A DNA stretch of 64,000 nucleotides. Source: Rhizobium sp. LC145. Its GTDB lineage: Bacteria > Pseudomonadota > Alphaproteobacteria > Rhizobiales > Rhizobiaceae. The notes below the pieces were generated by a model. It was not told the origin of the DNA. It saw only the letters and a program-made list of their open reading frames with translations, and searched no databases. Made by a program: the position numbers and the translations under genes. Where the stretch lies: NCBI RefSeq assembly GCF_001005825.1, contig NZ_LBHV01000001.1, forward strand, positions 558,001 to 622,000, in the 5' to 3' direction. Shown one piece after another: positions 36,899 to 46,335 of this stretch (position 1 is the first letter of the stretch; every line of letters starts with the position of its first letter).

Positions 36899-37741
36899 AT
36901 GGCTTACAAGACCATACTCGCCGTTCTCGACACACCCCGCAATGCGCGCCAGATCACCGATTTCGCCGTCGCGCTCGCCGACCAGTTTTCCGGGCACCTG
37001 ATCGGCGTCCACGCCGAGACGCTGGCCGCCGTGCCGCTGATCGCACCCATGGAAATCCCCGATCCGGCGGCTGTCCAGGCGCTGCAGGAGGCGGCCCACC
37101 GCGAAACCGCCGAGGTCGAGCGCATCTTCAAGGAGCGTGCCGGCCACGACGGCGTCTCCATGGAATGGCGCAGCTTCCTCTCCTCTGCCGGTTACGGCGC
37201 CCATACCGTGATGGAAACGGCGCGCGCCGTGGACCTGATCGTCGCCAGCCAGAGCGATCCCGCCCATTCCTCCGACAATCGCGCCGATCTCGAAACCTTT
37301 CTGTTCGAAAGCGGCCGGCCCATGCTCTTGGTGCCCTACACGATGAAACAGCCGGCGCCGATCCGCCGCGTGCTGATCGCCTGGAACGGTTCGCGCGAAG
37401 CCGCACGCGCCGCCTTCGATGCCCTGCCGCTTCTCAAGGAGGCGGAAAGCGTCGAGGTCTTCTGCGTGGACCCGCCGGAAAGAGGCGATCAGATGCGCGA
37501 CATGATGGGCGTGGAACTTGCCGCCGCGCTTTCCCGCCACGGTGTCAACGTGACGCTGACCACGCAGGACAGCGGCGGACTTTCGGCCTCCGCGGCGATC
37601 GAGAACCGGCTTTCGGAAGGAGGCGTCGACCTTCTCGTGATGGGCGCCTACGGCCATTCGCGCTGGTGGGAAATGCTGTTCGGCGGCGTCACGCGCAGCC
37701 TGCTCGATTCGATGACAGCGCTCTCGCTCCTGTCGCGCTGA
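36899..37741 (+). CDS. tandem universal stress protein (UspA family)
   Basis: A protein of 280 residues with two Usp domains. The first (about 1-145) starts YKTILAVLD and is degenerate; the second (about 150-280) starts RRVLIAWNGSREAARA and ends VMGAYGHSRWWEMLFGGVTRSLL, with the G-x2-G-x9-G-S/T-like ATP loop partly preserved. GAGGAGA precedes the ATG. Role is general stress adaptation; no partner gene is adjacent. Confidence 0.88.
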   Translation: MAYKTILAVLDTPRNARQITDFAVALADQFSGHLIGVHAETLAAVPLIAPMEIPDPAAVQALQEAAHRETAEVERIFKERAGHDGVSMEWRSFLSSAGYGAHTVMETARAVDLIVASQSDPAHSSDNRADLETFLFESGRPMLLVPYTMKQPAPIRRVLIAWNGSREAARAAFDALPLLKEAESVEVFCVDPPERGDQMRDMMGVELAAALSRHGVNVTLTTQDSGGLSASAAIENRLSEGGVDLLVMGAYGHSRWWEMLFGGVTRSLLDSMTALSLLSR

Positions 37742-37806
37742 GGCCTCACGCAACCCGCGCAAGCTCGCGCATCAAGCTCCGGGTGGGCTCCTGAACTCCT
37801 GCCCGG

Positions 37807-38157
37807 CTATTTCCGCAGGATCTTCTGCATCGCCTTCCCCTTCGCGAGTTCGTCGATCAGTTTGTCCAGGTAGCGAATTTCCCGCATGGTGGGCTCCTGG
37901 ATCTCCTCCACGCGGATGCCGCAGACCACGCCCGTAATCAACGATCGCGAGGGATTCATCTTCGGCGCTTGCGCGAAGAAATCCTCAAGGCTGGTGTTTT
38001 TCGCCAGCTGATCGTCCAGCGTCTCCTGGCTGTGTCCCGTCAGCCAACGGATGATTTCATCGACCTCCGCCTTCGTGCGCCCCTTCTTCTCCGCCTTAGC
38101 GACATAGTGGGGATAGACGCTTGCGATGCCGATCGAATAGACGCGATGCTTCGTCAT
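37807..38157 (-). CDS. DUF2200 domain-containing protein
   Basis: A protein of 116 residues spanning the whole DUF2200 family: [35 protein letters not shown], and [32 protein letters not shown]. Small, soluble, of unknown function and widely distributed in bacteria. GGAG precedes the ATG at 38157. Confidence 0.83.
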   Translation of the reverse strand: MTKHRVYSIGIASVYPHYVAKAEKKGRTKAEVDEIIRWLTGHSQETLDDQLAKNTSLEDFFAQAPKMNPSRSLITGVVCGIRVEEIQEPTMREIRYLDKLIDELAKGKAMQKILRK

Positions 38158-38272
38158 GCGAACTCCGAGACATCCAGGATAACTTTCGGATTACATTAGC
38201 AGACATCGGCGCTTTAACGTACGGCCCATCAGTCGCGAATCACCCGCTTGCCATCAGGGCGGGAATGCCGCT

Positions 38273-38303
38273 ATTAGCGAGAGCCAAAGCAGCTCCCGCT
38301 AAT
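38273..38303 (+). promoter_or_regulatory. hairpin in the gpt leader
   Basis: ATTAGCG-a-GAGC (38273-38284) and GCTC-c-CGCTAAT (38292-38303) form an 11-pair stem with one mismatch and a seven-base loop, ending 12 bases before the gpt ATG. No strong ribosome site lies between, so the structure may influence translation. It does not resemble a known purine riboswitch. Confidence 0.5.
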
Positions 38304-38315
38304 TGGCAAAAAGAC

Positions 38316-38813
38316 ATGTCCCTTCCCGATAAAGCCTTTCCCGTTTCCTGGGATCAGTTCCACCGCGATGCCCGCGCACTTGCCTGGCGGCTTGCCGGCC
38401 TCGACCAGGATTTCCACGCCATCGTCTGCATCACCCGCGGCGGGCTCGTACCGGCCGCCATCATCTCGCGCGAACTCAACATCCGCCTGATCGAGACGGT
38501 CTGCATCGCCTCCTACCACGACTACGTCAACCAGGGCGAAATGAACCTGCTCAAGGGCATCAGCCCGGATCTCACCAAGGATGGGGGCAAGGGCGTGCTG
38601 GTCGTCGACGACCTCACCGACACCGGCAAAACGGCCTCCGAAGTGCGCGCCATGATGCCCGAGGCGCATTTTGCCTGCGTCTATGCCAAGCCCAAGGGCG
38701 TGCCGACGGTCGACACCTTCGTGACCGAAGTCAGCCAGGATACCTGGATCTATTTCCCCTGGGACATGGGCTTCACCTATCAGGAGCCGATCGCCAAGGG
38801 CACCAAGGGCTGA
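38316..38813 (+). CDS. gpt: xanthine phosphoribosyltransferase
   Basis: A protein of 165 residues that converts xanthine and guanine to nucleotides with PRPP. The PRPP loop [14 protein letters not shown] (about 91-104) and the ITRGGLVPA loop (about 38-46) are conserved as in E. coli Gpt (152 residues). Short start region; the preceding ribosome site is weak (aaaaagac), with a stable hairpin just upstream. It complements the purine salvage genes elsewhere in the window. Confidence 0.92.
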   Translation: MSLPDKAFPVSWDQFHRDARALAWRLAGLDQDFHAIVCITRGGLVPAAIISRELNIRLIETVCIASYHDYVNQGEMNLLKGISPDLTKDGGKGVLVVDDLTDTGKTASEVRAMMPEAHFACVYAKPKGVPTVDTFVTEVSQDTWIYFPWDMGFTYQEPIAKGTKG

Positions 38814-38885
38814 TTCGGGGCCCTTCGCCCGAGGAAACAATCCTGTCCCTGCACCGTTGACCGTCCGTGGCCGACGAGGTTTGGG

Positions 38886-39665
38886 ATGGACAGTCAGTTT
38901 TCGATCGTTTTCGGCGTGGCGCTTGCCGCCGCCCTCGCCTCGCCGCTCGGCGGGGCACTTTCCATCTGGCTCAAACCTTCCAGCCTTCTGCTATCGCTTG
39001 TCGTCGGCCTGGCAGCGGGCGTGCTTTTGGGCACCTTCGCCTTCGAAATGATGCCGAAGGCGCTGGAGCTTTCCTCGATCCCGCTTGCCGCCTGCGGCTT
39101 CGCCCTCGGTTTTGCGCTCGTCTACCTGCTCGACCTCTATGTCAACCGCTGGAAAATGGCCGGCCGGGAGGCGGCACAGAACGAGGCGGTGAAGAGCATG
39201 CACCGGCGCCTGAAACCGCGCGGCAGCAACACCGCCGTGCTTGCCGGCGGCACCAGCGCCGAGGAACTCATCGAAGGCGTATCGATCGGGATAGGCGCCG
39301 CGCTCGACCCGAGCATTGCGGTCATCGTCGGGCTTGCCATCTTCATCGACAATATCAGCGAGGCGATGAGCATCGGAGAACTGGTGCTGGGCGAAAGACG
39401 GGATCATGCGGGACGGCGAATCACCCTGTGGACGTCGCTGATCGGCGCATCGCTCTTCATCTCCGCCATGGCCGGCTGGTTCTTTCTCCAGGGCGTGCCA
39501 GAACCGGCGCAAGGTTTTCTCTTCGCCATGGGCGCCGGCGGCATGTTCTATCTGACGATCACCGACCTCGTTCCGGAGGCAGAATCGCACCATTTCCAGC
39601 AATCCTCGGCGATTGCCACCGGCTGCGGCTTCCTCCTCATCATGGTATTGTCGGAACTGATGTAA
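38886..39665 (+). CDS. ZIP-family metal transporter
   Basis: A protein of 259 residues with about eight membrane helices. ZIP-type signature helices are visible: GTSAEELIEGVSIGIG and AIFIDNISEAMSIGELVLG (helix 4/5 metal site residues E and N/E), with a charged cytoplasmic loop (RWKMAGREAAQNEAVKSMHRR) between helices 3 and 4. It moves zinc or another divalent metal. The usual ZIP histidines are largely replaced by Glu/Asn, so specificity is uncertain. Confidence 0.82.
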   Translation: MDSQFSIVFGVALAAALASPLGGALSIWLKPSSLLLSLVVGLAAGVLLGTFAFEMMPKALELSSIPLAACGFALGFALVYLLDLYVNRWKMAGREAAQNEAVKSMHRRLKPRGSNTAVLAGGTSAEELIEGVSIGIGAALDPSIAVIVGLAIFIDNISEAMSIGELVLGERRDHAGRRITLWTSLIGASLFISAMAGWFFLQGVPEPAQGFLFAMGAGGMFYLTITDLVPEAESHHFQQSSAIATGCGFLLIMVLSELM

Positions 39666-39851
39666 TCCGGGATTCATGGGCTGTTTCAAAGCGCTACGGC
39701 GCGCGGCTCAAAGCCTCGGCCAATATTCCCTCAAAAGAACGACCGCGGGTTGAAAGATTTTGTGATCGCATCCAAGCCAGCTTGAAGCGCTCGGCCCAAA
39801 TGCCTGAGTTTCTTCGATTATTTTTCTATCCCCGTTTTCCACAGTCTGCGA

Positions 39852-39867
39852 GCACAATATCTTGTGG
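39852..39867. promoter_or_regulatory. NrdR box candidate, distal
   Basis: GCACAATATCTTGTGG fits the NrdR box pattern (C-W-A-T-A-T-N-T-W-G core with flanking aca/tgt-like bases). It lies about 400 bases upstream of nrdJ. Confidence 0.6.
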
Positions 39868-40097
39868 TTATAAAAGCGTCGCAATCTACGCCTTGACGAA
39901 TCTGTTGGCTCGGACAACAGTGTTCCAATGTTGCGGCGGCGACTGGACCGGATCTAACGAGGCCGGTTCCCATCTACGAAATCCTGTACCCGTATTCGGG
40001 GGCTCGCCTTGATTTAGCGCGTGCCGCCGTGGGGCTTTGTTGTCTTGATTTTCGTGGGCTGTCAAAGCACGAAAAGACTGGCGGAAAGAAGTTGTTA

Positions 40098-40113
40098 ATA
40101 CTATATTTAGTGT
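40098..40113. promoter_or_regulatory. NrdR box candidate, proximal
   Basis: ATACTATATTTAGTGT matches the NrdR box core CTATATTTAG with a conserved TGT flank. It lies about 154 bases before the nrdJ start codon, where it could overlap the promoter. Confidence 0.65.
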
Positions 40114-40266
40114 TTGCAGCCAGCATCGCCACAAGATACAGGTTGACCATCTCCGGATAACCTGACCGACGGAACGGAACGGACACTGGCTGCAGGTCGT
40201 TGATCGACGGCCGCCGGCATCAGAATTTTTGCGTCTGAAAACGGGCGCCAACGCGAGGATAGGGCA

Positions 40267-43200
40267 ATGCGTATAGAACGTCGTTTCACCAAGCCGGGCC
40301 AGGGCGCCTATGCGGAGATCGAATTCCGCAAGGCGGTGAGCGAGATCCGCAACCCGGACGGCTCCATCGTCTTCCGGCTGGCCGACATCGACGTGCCGGC
40401 GCAGTTCAGCCAGGTCGCCACCGACGTGCTTGCCCAAAAGTATTTCCGCAAGGCGGGCGTGCCGAAAATCCTGAAAAAGGTCGAGGAAAACGACGTCCCC
40501 TCCTTCCTGTGGCGCTCCGTTGCCGACACTGAAGCCCTGAAGGCGCTCCCCGAAGGTGAGCGCTACGGTTCCGAGACCGACGCCCGCCAGGTCTTTACCC
40601 GTCTCGCCGGCACCTGGACCTACTGGGGCTGGAAGGGCGGCTACTTCACGTCCGAAGACGACGCCGCAGCCTTCATGGACGAGCTCGCCTACATGCTCGC
40701 CACCCAGCGCGTCGCTCCGAACAGCCCGCAGTGGTTCAACACCGGCCTGCACTGGGCCTATGGCATCGACGGTCCCGGCCAGGGCCATTTCTACGTCGAT
40801 CCCTTCACCGGCAAGCTCACCAAGTCCAAGTCGGCCTATGAGCATCCGCAGCCGCATGCCTGCTTCATCCAGTCCGTCGGCGACGACCTCGTCAACGAAG
40901 GCGGCATCATGGATCTGTGGGTCCGCGAGGCGCGCCTCTTCAAGTACGGTTCCGGCACCGGCTCCAACTTCTCCCATCTGCGCGGCGAAGGCGAAAAGCT
41001 TTCCGGCGGCGGCCGTTCGTCCGGCCTGATGAGCTTCCTCAAGATCGGCGACCGCGCAGCGGGCGCCATCAAGTCGGGCGGCACCACGCGGCGCGCCGCC
41101 AAGATGGTGGTGGTCGATATCGACCATCCGGATATCGAGGAATATATCAACTGGAAGGTCAAGGAAGAGCAGAAGGTGGCGGCCCTCGTCACCGGCTCGA
41201 AGATCGTCGCCAAGCATCTGAAGGCGATCATGAAGGCCTGCGTCAACTGCGAAGCGGATGGCGACGACTGCTACGACCCGGCCAAGAACCCGGCGCTCAA
41301 GCGCGAGATCAAGGCCGCCAAGAAGGACATGGTTCCGGAAAACTATGTGGGCCGCGTCATCCAGTTCGCACGCCAAGGCTACAAGGACCTCGAGTTCAAG
41401 ACCTATGACACCGACTGGGATTCGGAAGCCTATCTGACCGTCTCCGGCCAGAACTCCAACAACTCCGTCTCGCTGAAGGACGACTTCCTCAAGGCCGTCG
41501 AGAACGACGGAGAGTGGAACCTCACCGCCCGCAAGGACGGCAAGGTGATGAAGACGCTGAAGGCCCGCGATCTCTGGGAACAGATCTCCTATGCCGCATG
41601 GGCGTCCGCCGATCCGGGCATCCACTTCAACACGACGATGAACGACTGGCACACCTCGCCTGCCGGTGGCCCGATCCGCGGCTCCAACCCGTGCTCGGAA
41701 TACATGTTCCTCGACGACACGGCCTGCAACCTTGCCTCCCTGAACCTCCTGCAGTTCAAGGACAAGGCGACGAAGCGCATCGACATCGCCGATTACGAAC
41801 ATGCCGTGCGCCTGTGGACCGTCGTGCTCGAAATCTCGGTCATGATGGCGCAGTTCCCGTCGAAGGAAATCGCCGAACTCTCCTATCAGTACCGCACGCT
41901 CGGCCTCGGCTACGCGAATATCGGCGGCCTCTTGATGTCCACCGGCATTCCCTACGACTCCAAGGAAGGCCGCGCGATCGCCGGTTCGCTCACCGCGATC
42001 ATGACCGGTATCGCCTATGCGACCTCCGCCGAAATCGCCGGCGAGCTCGGCCCCTTCCCGAACTTCGCGCCGAACCGCGAGAGCATGCTGCGCGTCATGC
42101 GCAACCATCGCCGCGCGGCTTACGGCGAAACCACCGGCTACGAACAGCTGTCGGTCAACCCCGTCCCGCTCTTCCATGCGGAAAACCCGGACCAGGACCT
42201 GGCCGCCCATGCCAAGGCCGCCTGGGACAAGGCGCTGGAACTCGGTGAGAAGCACGGCTACCGCAACGCCCAGACGACGGTGATCGCGCCGACCGGCACG
42301 ATCGGCCTCGTGATGGATTGCGACACGACCGGCATCGAGCCCGACTTCGCGCTCGTCAAGTTCAAGAAGCTCGCCGGCGGCGGCTACTTCAAGATCATCA
42401 ACCGCGCCGTTCCTGAAGCGCTCCGTTCGCTCGGCTATTCGGAATCGCAGATCGCCGAGATCGAGGCCTATGCGGTCGGTCATGGCAACCTCAACCAGGC
42501 GCCCGGCGTCAACCCCGGCACGCTGAAGGCCAAGGGCTTTACCGACGAGAAGATCGAGGCCGTCAACGGCGCGCTGAAAGCGGCCTTCGACATCAAGTTC
42601 GTCTTCAACCAGTGGACGCTCGGCGCCGACTTCCTGAAGGACGTGCTGAAGGTCACCGACGAACAACTCGGCGACATGAGCTTCAACCTGCTCGAGCACA
42701 TCGGTTTCTCGAAGAAGGACATCGACGCCGCCAATATCCATGTCTGCGGTGCGATGACGCTGGAAGGCGCACCGTTCCTCAAGGACGAGCATCTGCCGGT
42801 CTTCGATTGCGCCAATCCCTGCGGCAAGATCGGCAAGCGCTACCTCTCGGTCGAAAGCCATATCCGCATGATGGCGGCCGCCCAGCCGTTCATCTCGGGC
42901 GCGATCTCCAAGACGATCAACATGCCGAACGAGGCGACCGTCGAGGATTGCGGCGCGGCCTACATGCTGTCCTGGAAGCTCGCTCTCAAGGCCAACGCTC
43001 TCTACCGTGACGGCTCCAAGCTTTCCCAGCCGCTCAATGCCTCGCTCATCGACGAGGACGATGCGGAGGACGCGATCGAGGAACTGGTACAGGCTCCGAC
43101 CGCGGCCCAGGCCGTGCAGATCACCGAGAGGATCGTGGAGCGCGTCATCGAGCGCATTACCCGCGAACGCGAAAAGCTGCCGAACCGCCGCCAGGGCTAT

Positions 43201-44094
43201 ACCCAGAAGGCCAATGTCGGCGGACACAAGGTGTATCTGCGCACCGGCGAATTCGGCGACGGCCGGCTTGGCGAGATCTTCATCGACATGCACAAGGAAG
43301 GTGCCGCCTTCCGCGCGATGATGAACAACTTCGCCATCGCCATCTCGCTGGGTCTCCAGTACGGCGTGCCGCTGGAAGAATATGTGGAGGCCTTCACCTT
43401 CACCAAGTTCGAGCCGGCCGGCATCGTGACGGGCAACGACGCTATCAAGAACGCCACCTCGATCCTCGACTACGTGTTCCGCGAACTCGCCGTCTCCTAT
43501 CTCGGCCGTCACGACCTCGCGCATGTCGATACGTCGGACTTCTCCAACACCGCACTCGGCAAGGGTATCAAGGAAGGCAAGACCCAGCTCGTCTCGACCG
43601 GCTGGACCCGCGGTTACAAGCCGACCCTGATCCAGGGCGGCCAGACCGGCCCTTCGTCCGAAGCGAAGGGTGCCGCAACCGCAGCCCCTGCCCGCGCTTC
43701 TGCAACGGTTACCTCGTTCACCGGCAGCGTTGCCGGCAATACGGCCCGCAAGCTGGAACCGACGGTTGCCGCAGCAACCTCCGAAATCGTCTCCTTCAAA
43801 CGGGATTATGAGGAGCGCGCCAAGGAACTGGCCGAAGAGATCGCCGAGGAAGTGCTCGACGACGTCGCTTCCGAAGAGCAGCAGGCAGCCACCGCCCTCT
43901 TCTCCGACAAGGCCGCCGCCGACGCAGCCTCGGCCAAGGCGGAAGCCAAGAAGGTGGAGAACGAGCGGCGCATGCGCTCCATCGCTCAGGGCTATACGGG
44001 CAACATGTGCTCCGAGTGCCAGAACTTCACCATGGTGCGCAACGGTACCTGCGAGAAGTGCGACACCTGCGGCGCGACCAGCGGCTGCAGCTGA
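40267..44094 (+). CDS. nrdJ: adenosylcobalamin-dependent (class II) ribonucleotide reductase
   Basis: A protein of 1275 residues that makes deoxyribonucleotides using vitamin B12 coenzyme. Features: [19 protein letters not shown], a [11 protein letters not shown] segment, [22 protein letters not shown] with the active-site cysteine region, [14 protein letters not shown], and a C-terminal zinc-binding tail with [21 protein letters not shown]. The Ala-rich linker near 1130-1230 joins the tail to the barrel. GAGG precedes the ATG. Length matches alphaproteobacterial NrdJ. NrdR boxes upstream and a strong terminator downstream make it a single-gene unit. Confidence 0.96.
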   Translation: MRIERRFTKPGQGAYAEIEFRKAVSEIRNPDGSIVFRLADIDVPAQFSQVATDVLAQKYFRKAGVPKILKKVEENDVPSFLWRSVADTEALKALPEGERYGSETDARQVFTRLAGTWTYWGWKGGYFTSEDDAAAFMDELAYMLATQRVAPNSPQWFNTGLHWAYGIDGPGQGHFYVDPFTGKLTKSKSAYEHPQPHACFIQSVGDDLVNEGGIMDLWVREARLFKYGSGTGSNFSHLRGEGEKLSGGGRSSGLMSFLKIGDRAAGAIKSGGTTRRAAKMVVVDIDHPDIEEYINWKVKEEQKVAALVTGSKIVAKHLKAIMKACVNCEADGDDCYDPAKNPALKREIKAAKKDMVPENYVGRVIQFARQGYKDLEFKTYDTDWDSEAYLTVSGQNSNNSVSLKDDFLKAVENDGEWNLTARKDGKVMKTLKARDLWEQISYAAWASADPGIHFNTTMNDWHTSPAGGPIRGSNPCSEYMFLDDTACNLASLNLLQFKDKATKRIDIADYEHAVRLWTVVLEISVMMAQFPSKEIAELSYQYRTLGLGYANIGGLLMSTGIPYDSKEGRAIAGSLTAIMTGIAYATSAEIAGELGPFPNFAPNRESMLRVMRNHRRAAYGETTGYEQLSVNPVPLFHAENPDQDLAAHAKAAWDKALELGEKHGYRNAQTTVIAPTGTIGLVMDCDTTGIEPDFALVKFKKLAGGGYFKIINRAVPEALRSLGYSESQIAEIEAYAVGHGNLNQAPGVNPGTLKAKGFTDEKIEAVNGALKAAFDIKFVFNQWTLGADFLKDVLKVTDEQLGDMSFNLLEHIGFSKKDIDAANIHVCGAMTLEGAPFLKDEHLPVFDCANPCGKIGKRYLSVESHIRMMAAAQPFISGAISKTINMPNEATVEDCGAAYMLSWKLALKANALYRDGSKLSQPLNASLIDEDDAEDAIEELVQAPTAAQAVQITERIVERVIERITREREKLPNRRQGYTQKANVGGHKVYLRTGEFGDGRLGEIFIDMHKEGAAFRAMMNNFAIAISLGLQYGVPLEEYVEAFTFTKFEPAGIVTGNDAIKNATSILDYVFRELAVSYLGRHDLAHVDTSDFSNTALGKGIKEGKTQLVSTGWTRGYKPTLIQGGQTGPSSEAKGAATAAPARASATVTSFTGSVAGNTARKLEPTVAAATSEIVSFKRDYEERAKELAEEIAEEVLDDVASEEQQAATALFSDKAAADAASAKAEAKKVENERRMRSIAQGYTGNMCSECQNFTMVRNGTCEKCDTCGATSGCS

Positions 44095-44197
44095 TCCGGC
44101 GGTATGCTGTATATAGCGCGGGCGCCACTGGGTTCGGCCGCTGCGCCATTGAGATGACATCAAATCGGTGGTCTGCCGCCGATCGGGAATGCGAAAG

Positions 44198-44229
44198 CCG
44201 CGCCTTCGAAACGAAGGTGCGGTTTTTTT
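44198..44229 (+). terminator. intrinsic terminator of nrdJ
   Basis: CCGCGCCTTCG and CGAAGGTGCGG form an 11-base stem (one G-T pair) with a three-base loop, followed by seven T residues. Confidence 0.92.
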
Positions 44230-44232
44230 CTT

Positions 44233-44347
44233 GTAGCCGTTGATCCAGAAGGTGCCAGCCCGCACCTGGGATTCTATCCGGAGAGCCCGGGCAACGTCCT
44301 GTGTCCATACCGCACCCGCGAGCATATGGATTGTCGTTGGCGATGCT
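44233..44347 (-). pseudogene. aldehyde dehydrogenase fragment, frameshifted
   Basis: On the minus strand, SIANDNPYA (44347-44321) in one frame continues, after a shift at about 44321, as LAGAVWTQDVARALRIESQV and RAGTFWINGY in another. Joined, this is the well-known ALDH stretch near the C-terminus (IANDNPYGLAG-VWT-D---A-R-------G--WIN). Nothing of the catalytic cysteine region or the N-terminal domain remains. The fragment ends next to the nrdJ terminator, so most of the gene was lost by deletion. Confidence 0.75.
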
Positions 44348-44481
44348 GCGAAGCCAGCGGGAATCGGAACCAAACCGATCATGGGAGGGTTTACGCCGCA
44401 TGCCTCTTCCCGGAGATTGGCGCCATTGCCAGGGAAGCATCTCGCGTCGGCCGCTGCTCATAGCGGCCAGAAGGAGGCGGT

Positions 44482-44970
44482 ATGCGCGATCACCACAATG
44501 CACATGAACACACGAGCAGGCATCCATATGCCATGTTCGCCGTGAACATGATCCTCAGCCTCGTCGTCATGTATTTCGTGATGTTCTCGATGATCGACGG
44601 CTGGGGGGACTTTCGCAACAATCTCAACATGTTCTACATGGCTCTGACGATGGTGGCGCCCATGGGCATCATCATGCTCGCGACGATGAGGGGCATGTAC
44701 GGCAACGGGAGGCTGAACGCGGCCATCCACGTCGGCCTAGCAATCCTCTTCCTGGCAGCTTTGTCGGGCACCCGTACCCAGGCGCTGGTGGGCGACCGGC
44801 AGTTTATCGCCTCGATGATCCCGCATCACTCGGGCGCTATCCTCATGTGCAGGGAAGCAGGATTGACGGATTCGGAACTGGTCACGCTCTGCTCCGAGAT
44901 CTCACGTGCCCAGCGCGAGGAGATCGAGCAGATGAACCAAATTCAGGCCCGTCTGGGAGGACGGGGTTAG
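44482..44970 (+). CDS. DUF305 domain membrane protein
   Basis: A protein of 162 residues. A His-rich start (MRDHHNAHEHTSRH) precedes three membrane segments (about 17-37, 49-68, 77-96), then a DUF305 core DRQFIASMIPHHSGAILMCREAG with the His pair and SEISRAQREEIEQM, a ferritin-like helical motif. DUF305 proteins often sit near copper-handling genes and the His/Met residues may bind metal. AGGAGG precedes the ATG. It is followed by an MFS transporter. Confidence 0.85.
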   Translation: MRDHHNAHEHTSRHPYAMFAVNMILSLVVMYFVMFSMIDGWGDFRNNLNMFYMALTMVAPMGIIMLATMRGMYGNGRLNAAIHVGLAILFLAALSGTRTQALVGDRQFIASMIPHHSGAILMCREAGLTDSELVTLCSEISRAQREEIEQMNQIQARLGGRG

Positions 44971-45115
44971 CCGAATAAACCCGTAGTCAATGGCTCCAGC
45001 CGATGTTATGAAACGGCATCAGGGATAACCGAAGCACTGCCTCGAAACCCGGCTCGCAACATGCCGTGCCGGGATCGCCGCTTCCCGCATGGCTTTGCCA
45101 TGAAGGGAACGGCAA

Positions 45116-46270
45116 ATGTATTTTCGGCTCTTTCTTCTCGCCCTCGCGACATTCGCCACAGGCACGGCGGAGAACATCATCGTCGGCATCCTTCCCACCA
45201 TAGCGCCGAGCCTCGGCGTCTCGGTCGGGATCGCCGGACAGCTTACCTCGGTTTTCTCGATCACCTTCGCGCTTACCGCACCCTTGGCTCTTGGCCTGAC
45301 AATGCGCTTCGAGCGCAAGAGCATCATGCTTTCGGCACTTGCGGTCTTCGCTTTCAGCAATGTCGTCGCCGGCATCAGCCCCAGCTACTCCATTCTGTTT
45401 GCCGCCCGCATCGGCATGGCTGCCGCCAGCGCCGTGGTTTGCCTGATCGCCACGATGCTGGCCACGGAACTGGTCGACAGCGGCATGAGAGGGCGCGCGA
45501 TCGGCATCATCTTCATGGGCATCAGCGGGTCGATGGTGCTGGGTGTTCCGGCGGGAATGCTGATCAATGAATGGTTCGGCTGGCGTGCCGTCTTCCTCGC
45601 CCTGGCATCTGCCGCGCTCATCGTCCTGTTTCTCGCCCAATCCTTCCTGCCGAGGATGGGGCAGCGCCTGCAGGGCGACCCCGATTACAAGTCGCATCTG
45701 AAATCTTACAGGCTTCAGTCAGCGCAGCTGGTATCCATTCTCATGATAGGCGGCCACTTCGTCCTTTTCGCCTATCTCGCGCCATATCTGACCGAAGCCG
45801 TCGGCATTGCAGGCCCGCATGTCGTTTTGGCTTTCATAGCCTTCGGGGCCGCGGGCGTGAGCGGCGGATATTGCGGAGGATGGCTTGCAGACAGGCTCAC
45901 GCCGCGCATGGCAATCGTCGTGACGCCGTTTCTCTACCTGCTGGCGCTCGCAGCCATTCCGCTGTTTTCAAACGCGCCGGCGGCCTTCATCGCCATCATG
46001 GCGGTCTGGGCTTGCATCAGTTGGATGATATCGCCCGTCGTGCAGAGCTTCCTGATATCCGCCGATCCCGCGACTGCGGAGGCTGGCATCGGTCTCAATC
46101 TCTCCGCCATGCATATCGGAGTGGCGCTCGGGACCGCTGCCGGAGGCCTGATCCTGGAACGCGCTTCCTTGCAGGCGCTGCCCTGGGCGGGATGCATTCT
46201 GGTCGGGCTTGCCGTTCTTTGCGCTCTGAACGCGACCTGGCGCGGAAAGAGGGTGCGGCCAACGGGATGA
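45116..46270 (+). CDS. MFS transporter (drug/metabolite efflux type)
   Basis: A protein of 384 residues with twelve membrane helices, of the DHA1-like branch. Helix 5 region GIIFMGISGSMVLGVPAGMLI has the G-x-P antiporter-like pattern, and GGWLADRLTPRMA resembles the second-half motif A. Probably an exporter of small molecules. AAGGGAA precedes the ATG. No regulator gene adjoins it. Confidence 0.87.
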   Translation: MYFRLFLLALATFATGTAENIIVGILPTIAPSLGVSVGIAGQLTSVFSITFALTAPLALGLTMRFERKSIMLSALAVFAFSNVVAGISPSYSILFAARIGMAAASAVVCLIATMLATELVDSGMRGRAIGIIFMGISGSMVLGVPAGMLINEWFGWRAVFLALASAALIVLFLAQSFLPRMGQRLQGDPDYKSHLKSYRLQSAQLVSILMIGGHFVLFAYLAPYLTEAVGIAGPHVVLAFIAFGAAGVSGGYCGGWLADRLTPRMAIVVTPFLYLLALAAIPLFSNAPAAFIAIMAVWACISWMISPVVQSFLISADPATAEAGIGLNLSAMHIGVALGTAAGGLILERASLQALPWAGCILVGLAVLCALNATWRGKRVRPTG

Positions 46271-46335
46271 CGTGATCCCCTACCACACCCTCGATTTCAT
46301 CCGTTTCGAATCCGGCAGGTCACCGCCCGGCGACT

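Larger units (their letters stand above)
39666..40266. other. 601-base intergenic region upstream of nrdJ
   Basis: No supported gene. It is AT-rich compared with neighbours between 39815 and 40115 and contains two NrdR-box-like palindromes (listed separately) and probably the nrdJ promoter. The last 150 bases before nrdJ form a long leader with GAGG just upstream of the ATG. Confidence 0.6.

Noticed and set aside
38160..38315. Purine riboswitch upstream of gpt
   Set aside because: The hairpin lacks the three-way-junction core sequences of known purine riboswitches; listed only as an unknown leader hairpin.
39666..40266. Cobalamin riboswitch upstream of the B12-dependent reductase
   Set aside because: No B12-box-like sequence was recognised; the region shows NrdR boxes instead.
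39886..44382. A 1498-codon open frame antisense to nrdJ
   Set aside because: It is the complement of the highly biased nrdJ codons, with His/Asp/Gly/Arg-rich composition and no domain except the short ALDH remnant at its start, which lies outside nrdJ.
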